From positions 85,001 through 149,000 of the forward strand of contig NZ_AP023027.1 in assembly GCF_014467075.1 (NCBI RefSeq): a DNA stretch of 64,000 nt, in the 5' to 3' direction. The DNA is from Anaerostipes caccae L1-92 (GTDB lineage Bacteria; Bacillota; Clostridia; Lachnospirales; Lachnospiraceae). Positions 1 through 11,297 of the stretch are shown in pieces (positions within the stretch are counted from its first letter, which is position 1; every line of letters starts with the position of its first letter). Below the pieces are notes generated by a model. It was not told the DNA's origin, made no database searches, and was given only the letters and a program-made list of their open reading frames with translations. The translations under genes and the position numbers were made by a program.

Positions 1-113
<113 letters not shown>

Positions 114-202
114 AAGAAGAAGTAGAGGTTGTCTTATTGTTTAGTTATCAATGATAACAAAAAAGTATCAAGCAGGAGAGAAACCTGTTTTGTACTCAAA
201 GT

Positions 203-320
203 TTCCGGTGGCGATGCGTTTTGGGGACACACCCGTACCCATCCCGAACACGATGGTTAAGACCAATACGGCCGATGATACTTGGTTGGAGACGACCTGG
301 GAAAGTAGGTGGCTGCCGGA
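203..320 (+). rRNA. 5S rRNA, located between 16S and 23S
   Basis: About 118 nt with the 5S landmarks: the terminal stem (TCCGG at about 204 pairs with CCGGA ending at 320), the loop B/C region with CCCATCCCGAACACG, and the late GGGAAAGTAGG segment. It sits about 95 nt after the 16S end and 376 nt before the 23S start. No second 5S follows the 23S, so this is the operon's only 5S copy. Confidence 0.95.
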
Positions 321-696
321 TTTTATTTCAACATTCTTTGGCGATTCGATATAAGAACAAAGTTCTTGTATGGAATGGCTGAAGAAGCCAGAATAGAAAG
401 TGTAACAGAGATTGTTGGTGGTAACGCGTGAATCTCAGAAGCTTCGCTTCTTCGATCGCGGCAGAGCCGCTTATACAAAAAGAAAAGCATATGCGCTTAG
501 GAGAATGAATTCTCCACGTGATATCCTTCCCTTTTTGTGCACGCAATCCTTGCTGCGCGGATGTACCTTGAAAACTTCATACAGAACAAAAAGTTATTTT
601 TTATAAGAAATGACAAGACATCAAACAAAACGAATTACCCGTTGTCATCACGCTAGATGACAATGAGGATGATAGAACAACTATCGTCCGTTCTAT
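321..696 (+). other. 5S-23S internal spacer without genes
   Basis: A transcribed spacer of 376 nt. It contains no tRNA and no credible protein gene. A TGTACCTTGAAAACT motif near 563, common in Firmicute rRNA leaders and spacers (antitermination/processing), is visible. Sequence flanking the 23S start can pair with sequence downstream of its end, as expected for processing stalks. Confidence 0.7.
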
Positions 697-3590
<2,894 letters not shown>

Positions 3591-3669
3591 AAGGAAAGGT
3601 AAAGAGTAAGTTTGATGGAACGTTCTGTATGTAGTTTTGAAGGTACATAGATTTAAGTTATAAAGATTT

Positions 3670-3743
3670 GGCCCGGTGGCTCAGCCGGTTAGAGCGCCGC
3701 CCTGTCACGGCGGAGGTCGTGGGTTCGATTCCCATCCGGGTCG
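3670..3743 (+). tRNA. tRNA-Asp (GTC)
   Basis: A 74-nt cloverleaf with acceptor GGCCCGG/CCGGGTC, anticodon loop CTGTCAC (GTC) and T-loop TTCGATT. CCA is not encoded. It is the first tRNA after 23S and is probably cotranscribed with the rRNA operon. Confidence 0.95.
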
Positions 3744-3779
3744 TTTTTTCCTTTTTAGAAGGATTTATAATATAAATTT

Positions 3780-3852
3780 GGGATCATAGCTCAGCTGGGA
3801 GAGCATCTGCCTTACAAGCAGAGGGTCATAGGTTCGAGCCCTATTGGTCCCA
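3780..3852 (+). tRNA. tRNA-Val (TAC)
   Basis: A 73-nt cloverleaf. Acceptor GGGATCA pairs with TGGTCCC (one G-T pair). Anticodon loop CTTACAA gives TAC. The T-loop is TTCGAGC. CCA is not encoded. Confidence 0.95.
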
Positions 3853-3861
3853 TTTTTGTCA

Positions 3862-3934
3862 GCCGTTGTGGCTCAATTGGCAGAGCAGCTGATTTGTAAT
3901 CAGCAGGTTACCGGTTCAAGTCCGGTCAACGGCT
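3862..3934 (+). tRNA. tRNA-Thr (TGT)
   Basis: A 73-nt cloverleaf. Acceptor GCCGTTG/CAACGGC, anticodon loop TTTGTAA (TGT), T-loop TTCAAGT. It lies only 9 nt after tRNA-Val. Confidence 0.95.
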
Positions 3935-3965
3935 CTCATAAATTGCGTTATAAACGTAATTTTAT

Positions 3966-3994
3966 GTTTGAGTTTTATGCTGAAATGGTATAAT
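3966..3994 (+). promoter_or_regulatory. possible internal promoter for the tRNA-Tyr/fMet half of the cluster
   Basis: A perfect -10 TATAAT at 3989-3994 lies 12 nt before tRNA-Tyr. The -35 is poor (GTTTGA with 17-nt spacing, or TTGAGT with 15). The 72-nt gap between tRNA-Thr and tRNA-Tyr, wide for this cluster, leaves room for it. Weak evidence. Confidence 0.35.
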
Positions 3995-4006
3995 ATAAAT
4001 GTATAT

Positions 4007-4088
4007 GGTGGGATTCCCGAGTGGCCAAAGGGGGCAGACTGTAAATCTGTTGGCAACGCCTTCGAAGGTTCGAATCCTTCTCCCACCA
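4007..4088 (+). tRNA. tRNA-Tyr (GTA)
   Basis: An 82-nt class II tRNA with a long variable arm. Acceptor GGTGGGA/TCCCACC, anticodon loop CTGTAAA (GTA), discriminator A. Confidence 0.95.
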
Positions 4089-4094
4089 TTTTAG

Positions 4095-4168
<74 letters not shown>

Positions 4169-4200
4169 CTTCCATTTGCATTTGAGTGTGCAAAATATAA

Positions 4201-4246
4201 AAATAAATAAGGCTGAGCATTTATGGTCAGAATTATTTATTTTTTA
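4201..4246 (+). terminator. probable terminator of the rRNA-tRNA operon
   Basis: An A/T-rich hairpin. AAATAAATAA with inner CTGA pairs with TCAG and TTATTTATT, followed by a T-rich run. It lies between tRNA-fMet and tRNA-Phe, so Phe may be transcribed separately or by read-through. Confidence 0.55.
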
Positions 4247-4326
4247 TATTTTATAGGCGGAAACACCGTGAACGAAGAATCTTTGATTCTGAGTTCGGCA
4301 CACGGACTACAAAGATCAATACCCAA

Positions 4327-4399
<73 letters not shown>

Positions 4400-4403
4400 T
4401 CCC

Positions 4404-4437
4404 AAAAGTTCTGATTTATATCAGGGCTTTTTTCGTT
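4404..4437 (+). terminator. intrinsic terminator after tRNA-Phe
   Basis: A 12-bp stem (AAAAGTTCTGAT with ATCAGGGCTTTT, two T-G pairs, loop TTAT) followed by a T-rich run. It starts 5 nt after the tRNA. Confidence 0.85.
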
Positions 4438-4471
4438 TTTCACAAAAGACTGTGCTACTCCTTAAAATGTC

Positions 4472-4501
4472 TTGGAATATCCACGGTGTGTATGATAAAA
4501 T
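4472..4501 (+). promoter_or_regulatory. candidate promoter of the yaaO-tmk-holB block
   Basis: TTGGAA at 4472-4477 and TAAAAT at 4496-4501, with an 18-nt spacer, lie in the gap between the tRNA-Phe terminator and the first gene of the housekeeping operon. Confidence 0.5.
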
Positions 4502-4529
4502 AGGATAAAATGAGGCTTAAAAATAATTT

Positions 4530-5909
4530 ATGAAATATCCTATTTTTGAAAAATTAAGACAATTAGATAAAGAAGGATTGTATCCGTTTCATATGCCTGG
4601 GCACAAAAGGAAGAAACAGGACATTATGAGAGAGGGATCTCTGTTTGCGCTTGACACTACAGAGATCAGCGGCTATGACGACCTGCATCATCCGGAAGGG
4701 ATGATTAAAGAATCAATGGAGTATATCAAACATATATATGGAAGTAAGGAAAGTTATTTTCTGATCAACAGCACCACCGGAGGTATTTTAGCTTCTGTGA
4801 CTGCGTCCTGTCGGCTGGGGGATAAGATTCTTATCAGCAGGAATTGTCACAAGTCCGTATATCATGCAATTTCCATGCTTGGTTTAAGGCCGGTTTATTT
4901 ATATCCCAAAATAGAGCAGAATATTTGTATGGGGATTACCAGAAGCCAGGTGCAGGACATCCTGAACAGGGAAAAAGGCATTAAAGCCGCTGTTATCGTT
5001 TCTCCCACTTATGAAGGGATCGTGTCTGATATCAGGCAGATTGCCGAGGTTCTTCATGAAGAGGGGATTCCCCTGATCGTGGATGAAGCTCACGGAGCAC
5101 ATTTTGTATTTCACAGTGGATTTCCCGAGAGTGCGGTATCTCAGGGAGCAGACGCAGTGATCCAGAGTCTGCACAAGACACTGCCTTCCCTTACTCAGAC
5201 CGGACTTCTGCACATATGCAGTTCCAGGATAGGCACCAGGGAGATTCAGCAGGCTTTATCTACGTTTCAGAGCAGCAGTCCGTCTTATATTTTGATGGCA
5301 AGTATTGATTACTGTGTCAGGAAATGTGCAGACAGGCCGGACTTGTTTGATGACTATGTTCAGAATCTAATGGATATCCGGGCCAGACTTAAACATATGA
5401 GAAATCTGAAGCTCTTAAGGACAGATGATCCGGGGAAAATCGTTGTTTTGACCGGAGATACAAAGATTACCGGCAAAGAGCTGTTTCATATTTTGAGGAG
5501 TGAATATGGGATCGAGCTGGAGATGTCCGAAATATCCTATGTCACGGCTATGACGAGTATTTGTGATACAAAAGAGGCGTTAGGTAAATTGTGTGAGGCT
5601 TTTCTGGAGACAGATGAAAGCCTGTACCATGTCCCAAATCCGGGACAGGCTGTTATTCCGGCTGCTGAGCAGGTTATGACGCCTTATGAGGCAAAGATCA
5701 GGGGCAGGAAGCTGGTGTCTCCGTACGAAGCGGTCGGAGAGCTCAGTGCGGAATTTATATTTTTATATCCTCCGGGTATACCGCTGGCGGTGCCGGGAGA
5801 GAGAATTTCAGAGGAAATAGTGCAGAAAATGAAGGAGTACCGGGAACAGAAGATGAATTTGATCGGTCTGTCAGAAGGCCGGATTTACATAGTGGATGAA
5901 AGGGTTTGA
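4530..5909 (+). CDS. Orn/Lys/Arg decarboxylase-family PLP protein (YaaO-like)
   Basis: A 459-residue fold-type I PLP enzyme of the Orn/Lys/Arg decarboxylase major-domain family. Visible are the N-terminal PFHMPGHK signature, the STTGG cofactor-phosphate region (about residues 80-86), the VDEAHGAH motif (about 185) and the SLHKTL motif (about 213), whose lysine should form the Schiff base. At this length it lacks the response-regulator-like wing domain of the long inducible decarboxylases. It is the first gene before tmk and holB, the position of yaaO in Bacillus. The substrate (arginine, lysine or another) cannot be told from sequence. The start has only a weak GAGG upstream, and the MPGHK motif near residue 22 fixes the N-terminus within a few residues. 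Confidence 0.88.
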   Translation: MKYPIFEKLRQLDKEGLYPFHMPGHKRKKQDIMREGSLFALDTTEISGYDDLHHPEGMIKESMEYIKHIYGSKESYFLINSTTGGILASVTASCRLGDKILISRNCHKSVYHAISMLGLRPVYLYPKIEQNICMGITRSQVQDILNREKGIKAAVIVSPTYEGIVSDIRQIAEVLHEEGIPLIVDEAHGAHFVFHSGFPESAVSQGADAVIQSLHKTLPSLTQTGLLHICSSRIGTREIQQALSTFQSSSPSYILMASIDYCVRKCADRPDLFDDYVQNLMDIRARLKHMRNLKLLRTDDPGKIVVLTGDTKITGKELFHILRSEYGIELEMSEISYVTAMTSICDTKEALGKLCEAFLETDESLYHVPNPGQAVIPAAEQVMTPYEAKIRGRKLVSPYEAVGELSAEFIFLYPPGIPLAVPGERISEEIVQKMKEYREQKMNLIGLSEGRIYIVDERV

Positions 5910-5910
5910 G

Positions 5911-6546
5911 ATGGGAATATTTATAACGATGGAAGGGCCGGACGGTGCCGGAAAATCGACACAGATTGATTTATTAAGAGTCTACTTATTGCAGAAGGGG
6001 TATGATATAATAGTATGCAGGGAACCGGGAGGCACGGTTATAAGCGAAGCGATCCGTGAAGTGATCCTCAACCGGGATTATAAAAACATGGGACATATGA
6101 CAGAACTTCTTTTGTACGCTGCGGCCAGGGCCCAGTTAGTAGAGGAAGTCATACAGCCTGCTCTGGACCAGGGAAAAGTAGTCATCTGTGACCGCTTCAT
6201 AGAATCTTCGGCCGTATATCAGGGAATTGCAAGGGGACTGGGTGTTGATCTGGTATATGAAGTAAACCGTTTTGCAGTGGGAAATACTATGCCGGATATA
6301 ACGCTCCTGCTTGATGTGGATGCAGAGACCGGCATCGGAAGGAAGAAACAGCAGGCAGAGCTGGACCGTATGGAATCAGAAAAGCTGGAATTTCACAGGA
6401 AAGTGGTGGAAGGATACAGGCTGTTAGCCGAAAGAGATAAAAACAGAATGGTTAAAATAGACGGGAGAAACTCCATTGAGGAAATTCACCGTCAGATAAA
6501 AGTAGCAGTTGATGATGCCCTGACGAGAGAGACAAAACAGACGTAA
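5911..6546 (+). CDS. tmk: thymidylate kinase
   Basis: About 211 residues. It phosphorylates dTMP to dTDP in dTTP synthesis. The P-loop GPDGAGKST is at residues 9-17, the DR(F/Y) motif DRFIESS is at about 90, and a lid-like segment with Arg/Lys residues lies around 140-155. I chose the ATG at 5911 because the upstream AAAGGG is correctly spaced. An in-frame start at 5896 would overlap the preceding gene and has no ribosome site. Its placement between yaaO and holB matches the conserved Firmicute block. Confidence 0.95.
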   Translation: MGIFITMEGPDGAGKSTQIDLLRVYLLQKGYDIIVCREPGGTVISEAIREVILNRDYKNMGHMTELLLYAAARAQLVEEVIQPALDQGKVVICDRFIESSAVYQGIARGLGVDLVYEVNRFAVGNTMPDITLLLDVDAETGIGRKKQQAELDRMESEKLEFHRKVVEGYRLLAERDKNRMVKIDGRNSIEEIHRQIKVAVDDALTRETKQT

Positions 6547-6584
6547 GGCAGGGGATTGATTTCATAGGGATGGAAGAGGATGAG

Positions 6585-7577
6585 ATGAAGAGTTTTGATA
6601 ACGTGGTTGGACATAAGAAGATCATACAGCATTTTGAAGAAGCCATTCAGACCGGACAGATTTCACATGCATATTTACTGAATGGAGAAGACGGATCAGG
6701 AAAGATGACATTGGCAAAAGCCTTTGCAAAAGCGCTGCTCTGTGAGAAACATGAGGGGTGCGGACAATGTACGCCGTGCCGTCAGGCGGATACGGGAAAC
6801 CATCCGGATCTGATCTATATAACACATGAAAAATACGAGATCCGCGTAGATGAGATCAGACAGGGGATCAATGAGACCATAGACATTAAGCCGTACAGCA
6901 GCAATTATAAAATATATATTGTGGACGATGCAGACCGTATGAATGTAGGGGCTCAGAATGCACTGTTAAAGACGCTGGAAGAACCGCCGGAGTATGCAGT
7001 GATCCTGCTTCTTACAAACAACAAAGACCGCCTGCTGGAGACAATATTGTCCAGATGTGTATGTATGTCTCTGGGAACTGTCCCCGAAGATCAGATCAGG
7101 GATTACCTGAAGGAACATACGCAGGCAGATGAGGATATGATTGATTTCGCAGTATCGTTTTCACTGGGCAACCTTGGAAAGGCTGTCCATGTGGCTGAGA
7201 CTAAAGAGTTCCACGAGATGCTGAATGAGGCGCTGGGAATGCTTGGTTATATACATCATATTGAACTTCATGAGATGATTTCTTATTTAAAGACATTGAC
7301 AAAATATAAAGAACAGATTTATGATTTTCTTGACATTATGACAGACTGGTACAGGGATATGCTGATCCTCAAGACAACGGGATCTGTGAATCTTCTGATT
7401 TTCAAGGACAAGTACCGCCAGCTCAAAGAGCAGGAAATTTATATTACATTTGAAGGCCTTACCCACATCATGGACGAGATTCAGAAGGCCAGAGTACGCT
7501 TGAATGCGAACGTGAATTTTGAAGTGACGATGGAAATGTTGCTTCTAACGATGAAGGAGAATGGAAAGGTATGGTAG
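6585..7577 (+). CDS. holB: DNA polymerase III subunit delta'
   Basis: About 330 residues, clamp-loader AAA+ subunit. It has a P-loop-like GEDGSGKMT at about 38-46, the delta'/gamma zinc motif (C-x8-C-x2-C-x2-C type, read as CEKH...CGQCTPC) at about 60-75, VDDADRMN in the Walker B position, and the sensor LLKTLEEPP. The start at 6585 (MKSFDNVVGHK) is preferred over 6570 because an AGAGG lies 6 nt before it and the family normally begins right at this motif. The last 7 bases overlap ricT, which implies translational coupling. Confidence 0.92.
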   Translation: MKSFDNVVGHKKIIQHFEEAIQTGQISHAYLLNGEDGSGKMTLAKAFAKALLCEKHEGCGQCTPCRQADTGNHPDLIYITHEKYEIRVDEIRQGINETIDIKPYSSNYKIYIVDDADRMNVGAQNALLKTLEEPPEYAVILLLTNNKDRLLETILSRCVCMSLGTVPEDQIRDYLKEHTQADEDMIDFAVSFSLGNLGKAVHVAETKEFHEMLNEALGMLGYIHHIELHEMISYLKTLTKYKEQIYDFLDIMTDWYRDMLILKTTGSVNLLIFKDKYRQLKEQEIYITFEGLTHIMDEIQKARVRLNANVNFEVTMEMLLLTMKENGKVW

Positions 7578-8437
7578 AAGTAGTTGGAGTGCGGTTCCGC
7601 ACTGCCGGGAAAGTATATTTTTTTGATCCAAAAAAGTTTGACATAAAACAGGGAGACCATGTGATTGTGGAAACTGCCCGCGGCGTGGAATACGGCAGAG
7701 TCGTAACGGACAAAAAGAAAGTGGACAAGGAAGCCGTCTCTGACGAGTTAAAACCGGTTCTTCGGATTGCAACCAGAGAAGATAAAGATGCAGCACTGGA
7801 AAATCTGAAGAAAGAGAAGGAAGCTTTCTCTATCTGTTCACAGAAGATCCGGGAACACAAACTGGAGATGAAACTGGTAGCTACCGAGTATACGTTTGAC
7901 AACAATAAAGTCCTGTTTTACTTTACCGCGGACGGCCGTGTGGATTTTCGTGAATTGGTGAAAGACCTGGCATCTATTTTCAGAACAAGAATCGAACTGC
8001 GCCAGATCGGTGTGAGAGATGAGGCAAAGATGCTCGGCGGGATTGGAATCTGCGGACGGGCACTGTGCTGCAGTTCTTATCTGTCGGAATTCATTCCGGT
8101 CTCCATTAAGATGGCAAAGGAACAGAGCCTGTCTCTGAATCCCACTAAGATTTCAGGGGTCTGCGGGCGACTGATGTGCTGTCTGAAAAATGAGCAGGAG
8201 ACATACGAATACCTGAACAAGAAACTGCCGAACATCGGAGACGCAGTGAAAACACCGGATGGCCGCACTGGCGAAGTGCAGCGGGTCAATATACTCAGAC
8301 AAAATGTGAAGCTGATCGTAGAAGATGACAACGGCGATAAGGAAATCGTGGAGTACAAGCTGGATGATTTGAATTATCATCCGAAAAATGCGAGAAAAAG
8401 ACGGGGAAAGGGCAGTCACAAGAATCATGAGAGCTAA
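7571..8437 (+). CDS. ricT: PSP1-domain protein RicT/YaaT
   Basis: 288 residues with the PSP1 fold. In Bacillus, RicT forms an iron-sulfur complex with RicA and RicF that supports RNase Y-dependent mRNA maturation, Spo0A phosphorylation and biofilm. The diagnostic cysteine pairs are present: CGRALCC at about 157-163 and CGRLMCC at about 197-203. The C-terminal 40 residues are basic. It overlaps holB by 7 nt and the next methyltransferase by 11 nt, as in the conserved yaaT locus. Confidence 0.93.
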   Translation: MVEVVGVRFRTAGKVYFFDPKKFDIKQGDHVIVETARGVEYGRVVTDKKKVDKEAVSDELKPVLRIATREDKDAALENLKKEKEAFSICSQKIREHKLEMKLVATEYTFDNNKVLFYFTADGRVDFRELVKDLASIFRTRIELRQIGVRDEAKMLGGIGICGRALCCSSYLSEFIPVSIKMAKEQSLSLNPTKISGVCGRLMCCLKNEQETYEYLNKKLPNIGDAVKTPDGRTGEVQRVNILRQNVKLIVEDDNGDKEIVEYKLDDLNYHPKNARKRRGKGSHKNHES

Positions 8438-9179
8438 ACTTGGAGACGGAGAGCGATTGGATGATCTGGGTATAAAGGGATATCAGATCATCCAGAAAAA
8501 AGACGGTTTCTGTTTTGGAATGGACGCGGTTCTGCTGTCCTCTTTTGTCAAAGTGAAGAAAAACGGAAATGTGCTGGATCTTGGCACAGGAACGGGGATT
8601 CTTCCAATCCTCATGGAAGCCAAGACGCCCGGAAGACATTTTACCGGGCTGGAAATCCAGAGTGAGATGGCCGGGATGGCAGCAAGAAGTGCTGCATTAA
8701 ACGGGCTGGAAGAAAAGATAGAGATCGTAGAAGGCGATATTACGAAGGCTTCTGCGATTTTTTCACATGACAGTTTTGATGTCATTACTTCAAATCCGCC
8801 TTATATGGTGAATGATCATGGCTTCAGGAATCCAAATGATGCGAAAGCCATTGCAAGACATGAGATCCTGTGCAGATTCCGGGATATTTCCGGTGCTGCC
8901 AGAGTCCTTTTAAAACACAGCGGAAGTTTGTTTTTGGTTCACAGAAGCTATCGTCTTTCTGAGATCCTTAACTGTTTGAGCAATGACGGACTGGAGCCCA
9001 AAAGAATCCGGTTTGTTTATCCTTACAGGGAAAAAGAATCCAATATTTTTTTGCTGGAAGCAGTAAAAGGAGGGAAGTCCAGGATGAAGGTCGAACCGCC
9101 TTTGATCATCTATGAAAAGCCCGGACAGTATACGGAAGAAATTTATAAAATTTATGGATGGAAACCAGAGGAGGTTTAA
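8427..9179 (+). CDS. tRNA1(Val) adenine-37 N6-methyltransferase family protein
   Basis: About 250 residues, class I SAM methyltransferase of the TrmN6/YabB family. It has the SAM motif LDLGTGTGILPIL at about 50, an acidic E-x-Q at the motif II position, and the catalytic NPPY in SNPPYMV at about 123, which marks N6-adenine methylation. The ATG at 8427 keeps the typical short lead before the ERLDDLG...DAVLL signature. An upstream in-frame ATG at 8388 has no ribosome site and lies deep in ricT. The substrate is inferred from family and synteny. Confidence 0.85.
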   Translation: MRAKLGDGERLDDLGIKGYQIIQKKDGFCFGMDAVLLSSFVKVKKNGNVLDLGTGTGILPILMEAKTPGRHFTGLEIQSEMAGMAARSAALNGLEEKIEIVEGDITKASAIFSHDSFDVITSNPPYMVNDHGFRNPNDAKAIARHEILCRFRDISGAARVLLKHSGSLFLVHRSYRLSEILNCLSNDGLEPKRIRFVYPYREKESNIFLLEAVKGGKSRMKVEPPLIIYEKPGQYTEEIYKIYGWKPEEV

Positions 9180-10028
9180 ATGGCAGGGAAATTATATTTA
9201 TGTGCAACGCCTATCGGCAATCTGGAGGACATTACATTCCGGACACTGGAAACGTTAAAAGCTGTAGATTTGATCGCTGCGGAAGACACACGGCACAGCA
9301 TTAAGCTTTTAAATCACTTTGATATTAAGACAAAGATGACGAGCTATCACGAGTACAACCGTGTAGAAAAAGCCCGTTATCTTGTAAAGCTTCTGGAGGA
9401 TGGAAAAAACATTGCACTGATTACGGATGCAGGAACACCGGGCATTTCAGATCCGGGAGAAGAACTGGTGAGACAGTGTCATGAAAACGGCATTCAGGTA
9501 ACGTCCCTGCCGGGTGCATGTGCCCTGATCAATGGACTGATTATTTCAGGACAGCCAACCAGAAGATTCTGTTTTGAAGCATTTCTGCCGCCAGATAAAA
9601 AAGAGCGCGCCATGATCTTAGAACAGCTGAAGGATGAAACACGGACGATTATTTTGTATGAGGCTCCCCACAGGCTGTTAAAGACTTTGGAGGAACTTTA
9701 CAGCACGATGGGGAATAGGAAAATGACGGTCTGCAGGGAACTGACAAAGAAGCATGAAACGGTATTTGTTTCTGAGATGGAAGAGGTCATCTCCTATTAT
9801 ACCGAACATCCGGCAAAGGGTGAGTGTGTTCTGATCATTCAGGGAAGAACATTGGAGGAACTGAAAAAGGAGAGCCAGGAGCAGTTTCAGGAACTCGATT
9901 TGATGGAGCATATGGAACGCTATTTAGGGAAAGGCCTCTCACAAAAAGAGGCTATGAAACTGGTGGCCAAAGACCGCGGAGTAGGAAAAAGAGACATTTA
10001 TCAGGAGCTTCTCCGGTATAAGAAATAA
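9180..10028 (+). CDS. rsmI: 16S rRNA (cytidine(1402)-2'-O)-methyltransferase
   Basis: 282 residues, tetrapyrrole-methylase fold. RsmI 2'-O-methylates C1402 in the decoding centre. The N-terminal LCATPIGNLEDIT motif, AEDTRH at about 37, the glycine-rich TDAGTPGISDPG at about 80 and the SLPGACA motif at about 110 are all present. The C-terminal DUF region has the G-x-x-KRDIY pattern. It starts directly after the previous stop, with GAGGAGG as ribosome site, so it is coupled. Last gene of the block. Confidence 0.95.
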   Translation: MAGKLYLCATPIGNLEDITFRTLETLKAVDLIAAEDTRHSIKLLNHFDIKTKMTSYHEYNRVEKARYLVKLLEDGKNIALITDAGTPGISDPGEELVRQCHENGIQVTSLPGACALINGLIISGQPTRRFCFEAFLPPDKKERAMILEQLKDETRTIILYEAPHRLLKTLEELYSTMGNRKMTVCRELTKKHETVFVSEMEEVISYYTEHPAKGECVLIIQGRTLEELKKESQEQFQELDLMEHMERYLGKGLSQKEAMKLVAKDRGVGKRDIYQELLRYKK

Positions 10029-10041
10029 AATAACATCAAAA

Positions 10042-10071
10042 AAAGGACATATCATCCAGCATATGTCCTTT
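10042..10071 (-). terminator. terminator of abrB (may also serve rsmI)
   Basis: An 11-bp perfect stem, AAAGGACATAT/ATATGTCCTTT, with an 8-nt loop. On the minus strand it is followed by a run of eight T, making it a strong terminator for abrB. On the plus strand the T run is short. Confidence 0.85.
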
Positions 10072-10088
10072 CACTATATCCCACTGCT

Positions 10089-10352
10089 TTATTCTGCAAC
10101 ATTTAAACCAGCAAGTTTCGCCAATTCAATGATAGAACTTTTTGACACTTTCTTGCCTTTGTACTCAACGAGATCATCCATTTCGCCAGTAAAGATGTCT
10201 GCTGGATTGTACTTTTTCAATATGATCGTATCTTCGTCAACGAAGATCTCAAGGGGATCCCTCTCATTCACATCCAGATTACGTCTTAACTCAATTGGTA
10301 AAGTAATACGTCCCAGCTCATCAAGCTTTCTTACAATACCTGTACTCTTCAT
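10089..10352 (-). CDS. abrB: AbrB/SpoVT-family transition-state regulator
   Basis: 87 residues. The N-terminal swapped-hairpin DNA-binding domain is evident (STGIVRKLDELGRITLPIELRR pattern, residues 3-24) and is nearly identical in layout to Bacillus AbrB. The C-terminal half is the short oligomerisation segment. In the family it represses stationary-phase and sporulation genes. Convergent to rsmI; own promoter seen upstream. Confidence 0.92.
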   Translation of the reverse strand: MKSTGIVRKLDELGRITLPIELRRNLDVNERDPLEIFVDEDTIILKKYNPADIFTGEMDDLVEYKGKKVSKSSIIELAKLAGLNVAE

Positions 10353-10394
10353 ATTCGCTTCCCTCCTTGCAAATTAGTAAACTACTATACCTAA

Positions 10395-10423
10395 CAATAT
10401 CATACCTCACAAAGCTTGTCAAA
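10395..10423 (-). promoter_or_regulatory. sigma-A promoter of abrB
   Basis: On the minus strand, a perfect -35 TTGACA (10418-10423) and TATTGT (10395-10400) with a 17-nt spacer lie about 40 nt before the abrB start. Confidence 0.7.
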
Positions 10424-10493
10424 TCCGGGCTTTGAAGCATATTCTTATGGGGAAAAGAATAGGATACACTAAGAACGAAAAAGGAGTTTTCCT

Positions 10494-11075
10494 TTGATCA
10501 ATTATATATGGAGTATTTTAATCTTAGCAGGTATATTAATAGGAAGTATAAACGGTAATCTGAATGCCGTATCAGACACGATTCTGGATTCTTCTAAGGA
10601 AGCTGTACAACTCTGTATCCTGATGTTCGGGGTCGTGGGGGTATGGTCCGGGATTATGAACGTTGCAGTCTCCTTAGGCCTTGTAAAAAAGCTTGAGAGA
10701 CTCATAGCGCCCTTTTTAAAGCTTCTGTTTCCGAGGTTGAGGGATAAGGAGGCAAAGGAATACATCAGCACGAATATCGTGGCTAATCTTCTGGGACTTG
10801 GATGGGCCGCAACACCGTCAGGGATCAAGGCAATGAAGGCCCTTGACAGGATCAATCCGCACAAAGGTGTCGCCACCAGGGAAATGTGTATGTTTCTGAT
10901 TCTTAACATTTCATCTTTACAGCTGATTCCGGTCAACATCATCGTATTCCGAAGCCAGTACGGAAGTGTGAATCCGACCGCGATTGTTGCGCCGGCCATT
11001 GTTGCAACCTTTTGTTCCACGATCGTAGGAATTCTCTTTGCAAAGATCATCGAGAAATTTCAGAAAAGCACTTGA
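10494..11075 (+). CDS. spmA: spore maturation protein A
   Basis: 193 residues, integral membrane protein with the nucleoside-recognition/GATE fold. In Bacillus, SpmA and SpmB act together in spore-core dehydration and heat resistance. Family landmarks are GVWSGIMNVA at about 48, NIVANLLGLGWAATPSGIKAM at about 98-118 and NISSLQLIP at about 145. The start is TTG at 10494: AAGGAG lies 7 nt upstream and no in-frame ATG fits. Its usual partner spmB is not adjacent here: a 4-kb adhesin gene lies between them. Confidence 0.9.
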   Translation: MINYIWSILILAGILIGSINGNLNAVSDTILDSSKEAVQLCILMFGVVGVWSGIMNVAVSLGLVKKLERLIAPFLKLLFPRLRDKEAKEYISTNIVANLLGLGWAATPSGIKAMKALDRINPHKGVATREMCMFLILNISSLQLIPVNIIVFRSQYGSVNPTAIVAPAIVATFCSTIVGILFAKIIEKFQKST

Positions 11076-11100
11076 TTTTTAGAGACAATTTGTATATGAT
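11072..11100 (+). promoter_or_regulatory. promoter of the riboswitch-adhesin unit
   Basis: TTGATT at 11072-11077 and TATGAT at 11095-11100, with a 17-nt spacer. It overlaps the spmA stop codon, so the adhesin has its own transcription start (about 11107). Confidence 0.7.
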
Positions 11101-11130
11101 GAGAATATAGGTTTAGAAAGAGTAAAATAA

Positions 11131-11215
11131 ATAGGCAAAGCTGCCGAAAGGCAGTGACGCAAAGCTAAAGGGGCTATATCGTATAGGGAGTATGATCGTG
11201 CCAGCCAGCTGCCTC
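11131..11215 (+). promoter_or_regulatory. cyclic-di-GMP-I (GEMM) riboswitch
   Basis: The GEMM core is easy to read. GGCAAA is followed by a GAAA-tetraloop hairpin (CTGCC GAAA GGCAG), then GACGCAAAGC, then the second arm that ends in GCCAGCC and the closing GCTGCC. The nucleotide before GCAAA that corresponds to G20 of the Vc2 aptamer is a G, which fits c-di-GMP rather than cGAMP specificity (inference from known variants). It stands between a consensus promoter and a hairpin terminator, in front of a surface adhesin, a class of gene often under c-di-GMP control. On/off polarity cannot be decided by eye. Confidence 0.9.
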
Positions 11216-11236
11216 ATAAATTATTATTTATGTGTA

Positions 11237-11269
11237 GATTGAGAATCCGTTGGATACTCAGTCTTTTTT
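11237..11269 (+). terminator. riboswitch expression-platform terminator
   Basis: GATTGAG and ATCC pair with GGAT and CTCAGTC around a GTT loop, with one A/A mismatch, then six T. It lies 22 nt after the aptamer and 29 nt before the adhesin start, so it must be bypassed for expression. Confidence 0.85.
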
Positions 11270-11297
11270 GTTTCAAATAATAAATGGGGGTATGAAA

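Noticed and set aside
3591..3669. Search for a second 5S rRNA after 23S
   Set aside because: The 79-nt stretch before tRNA-Asp is too short and shows no 5S motif.
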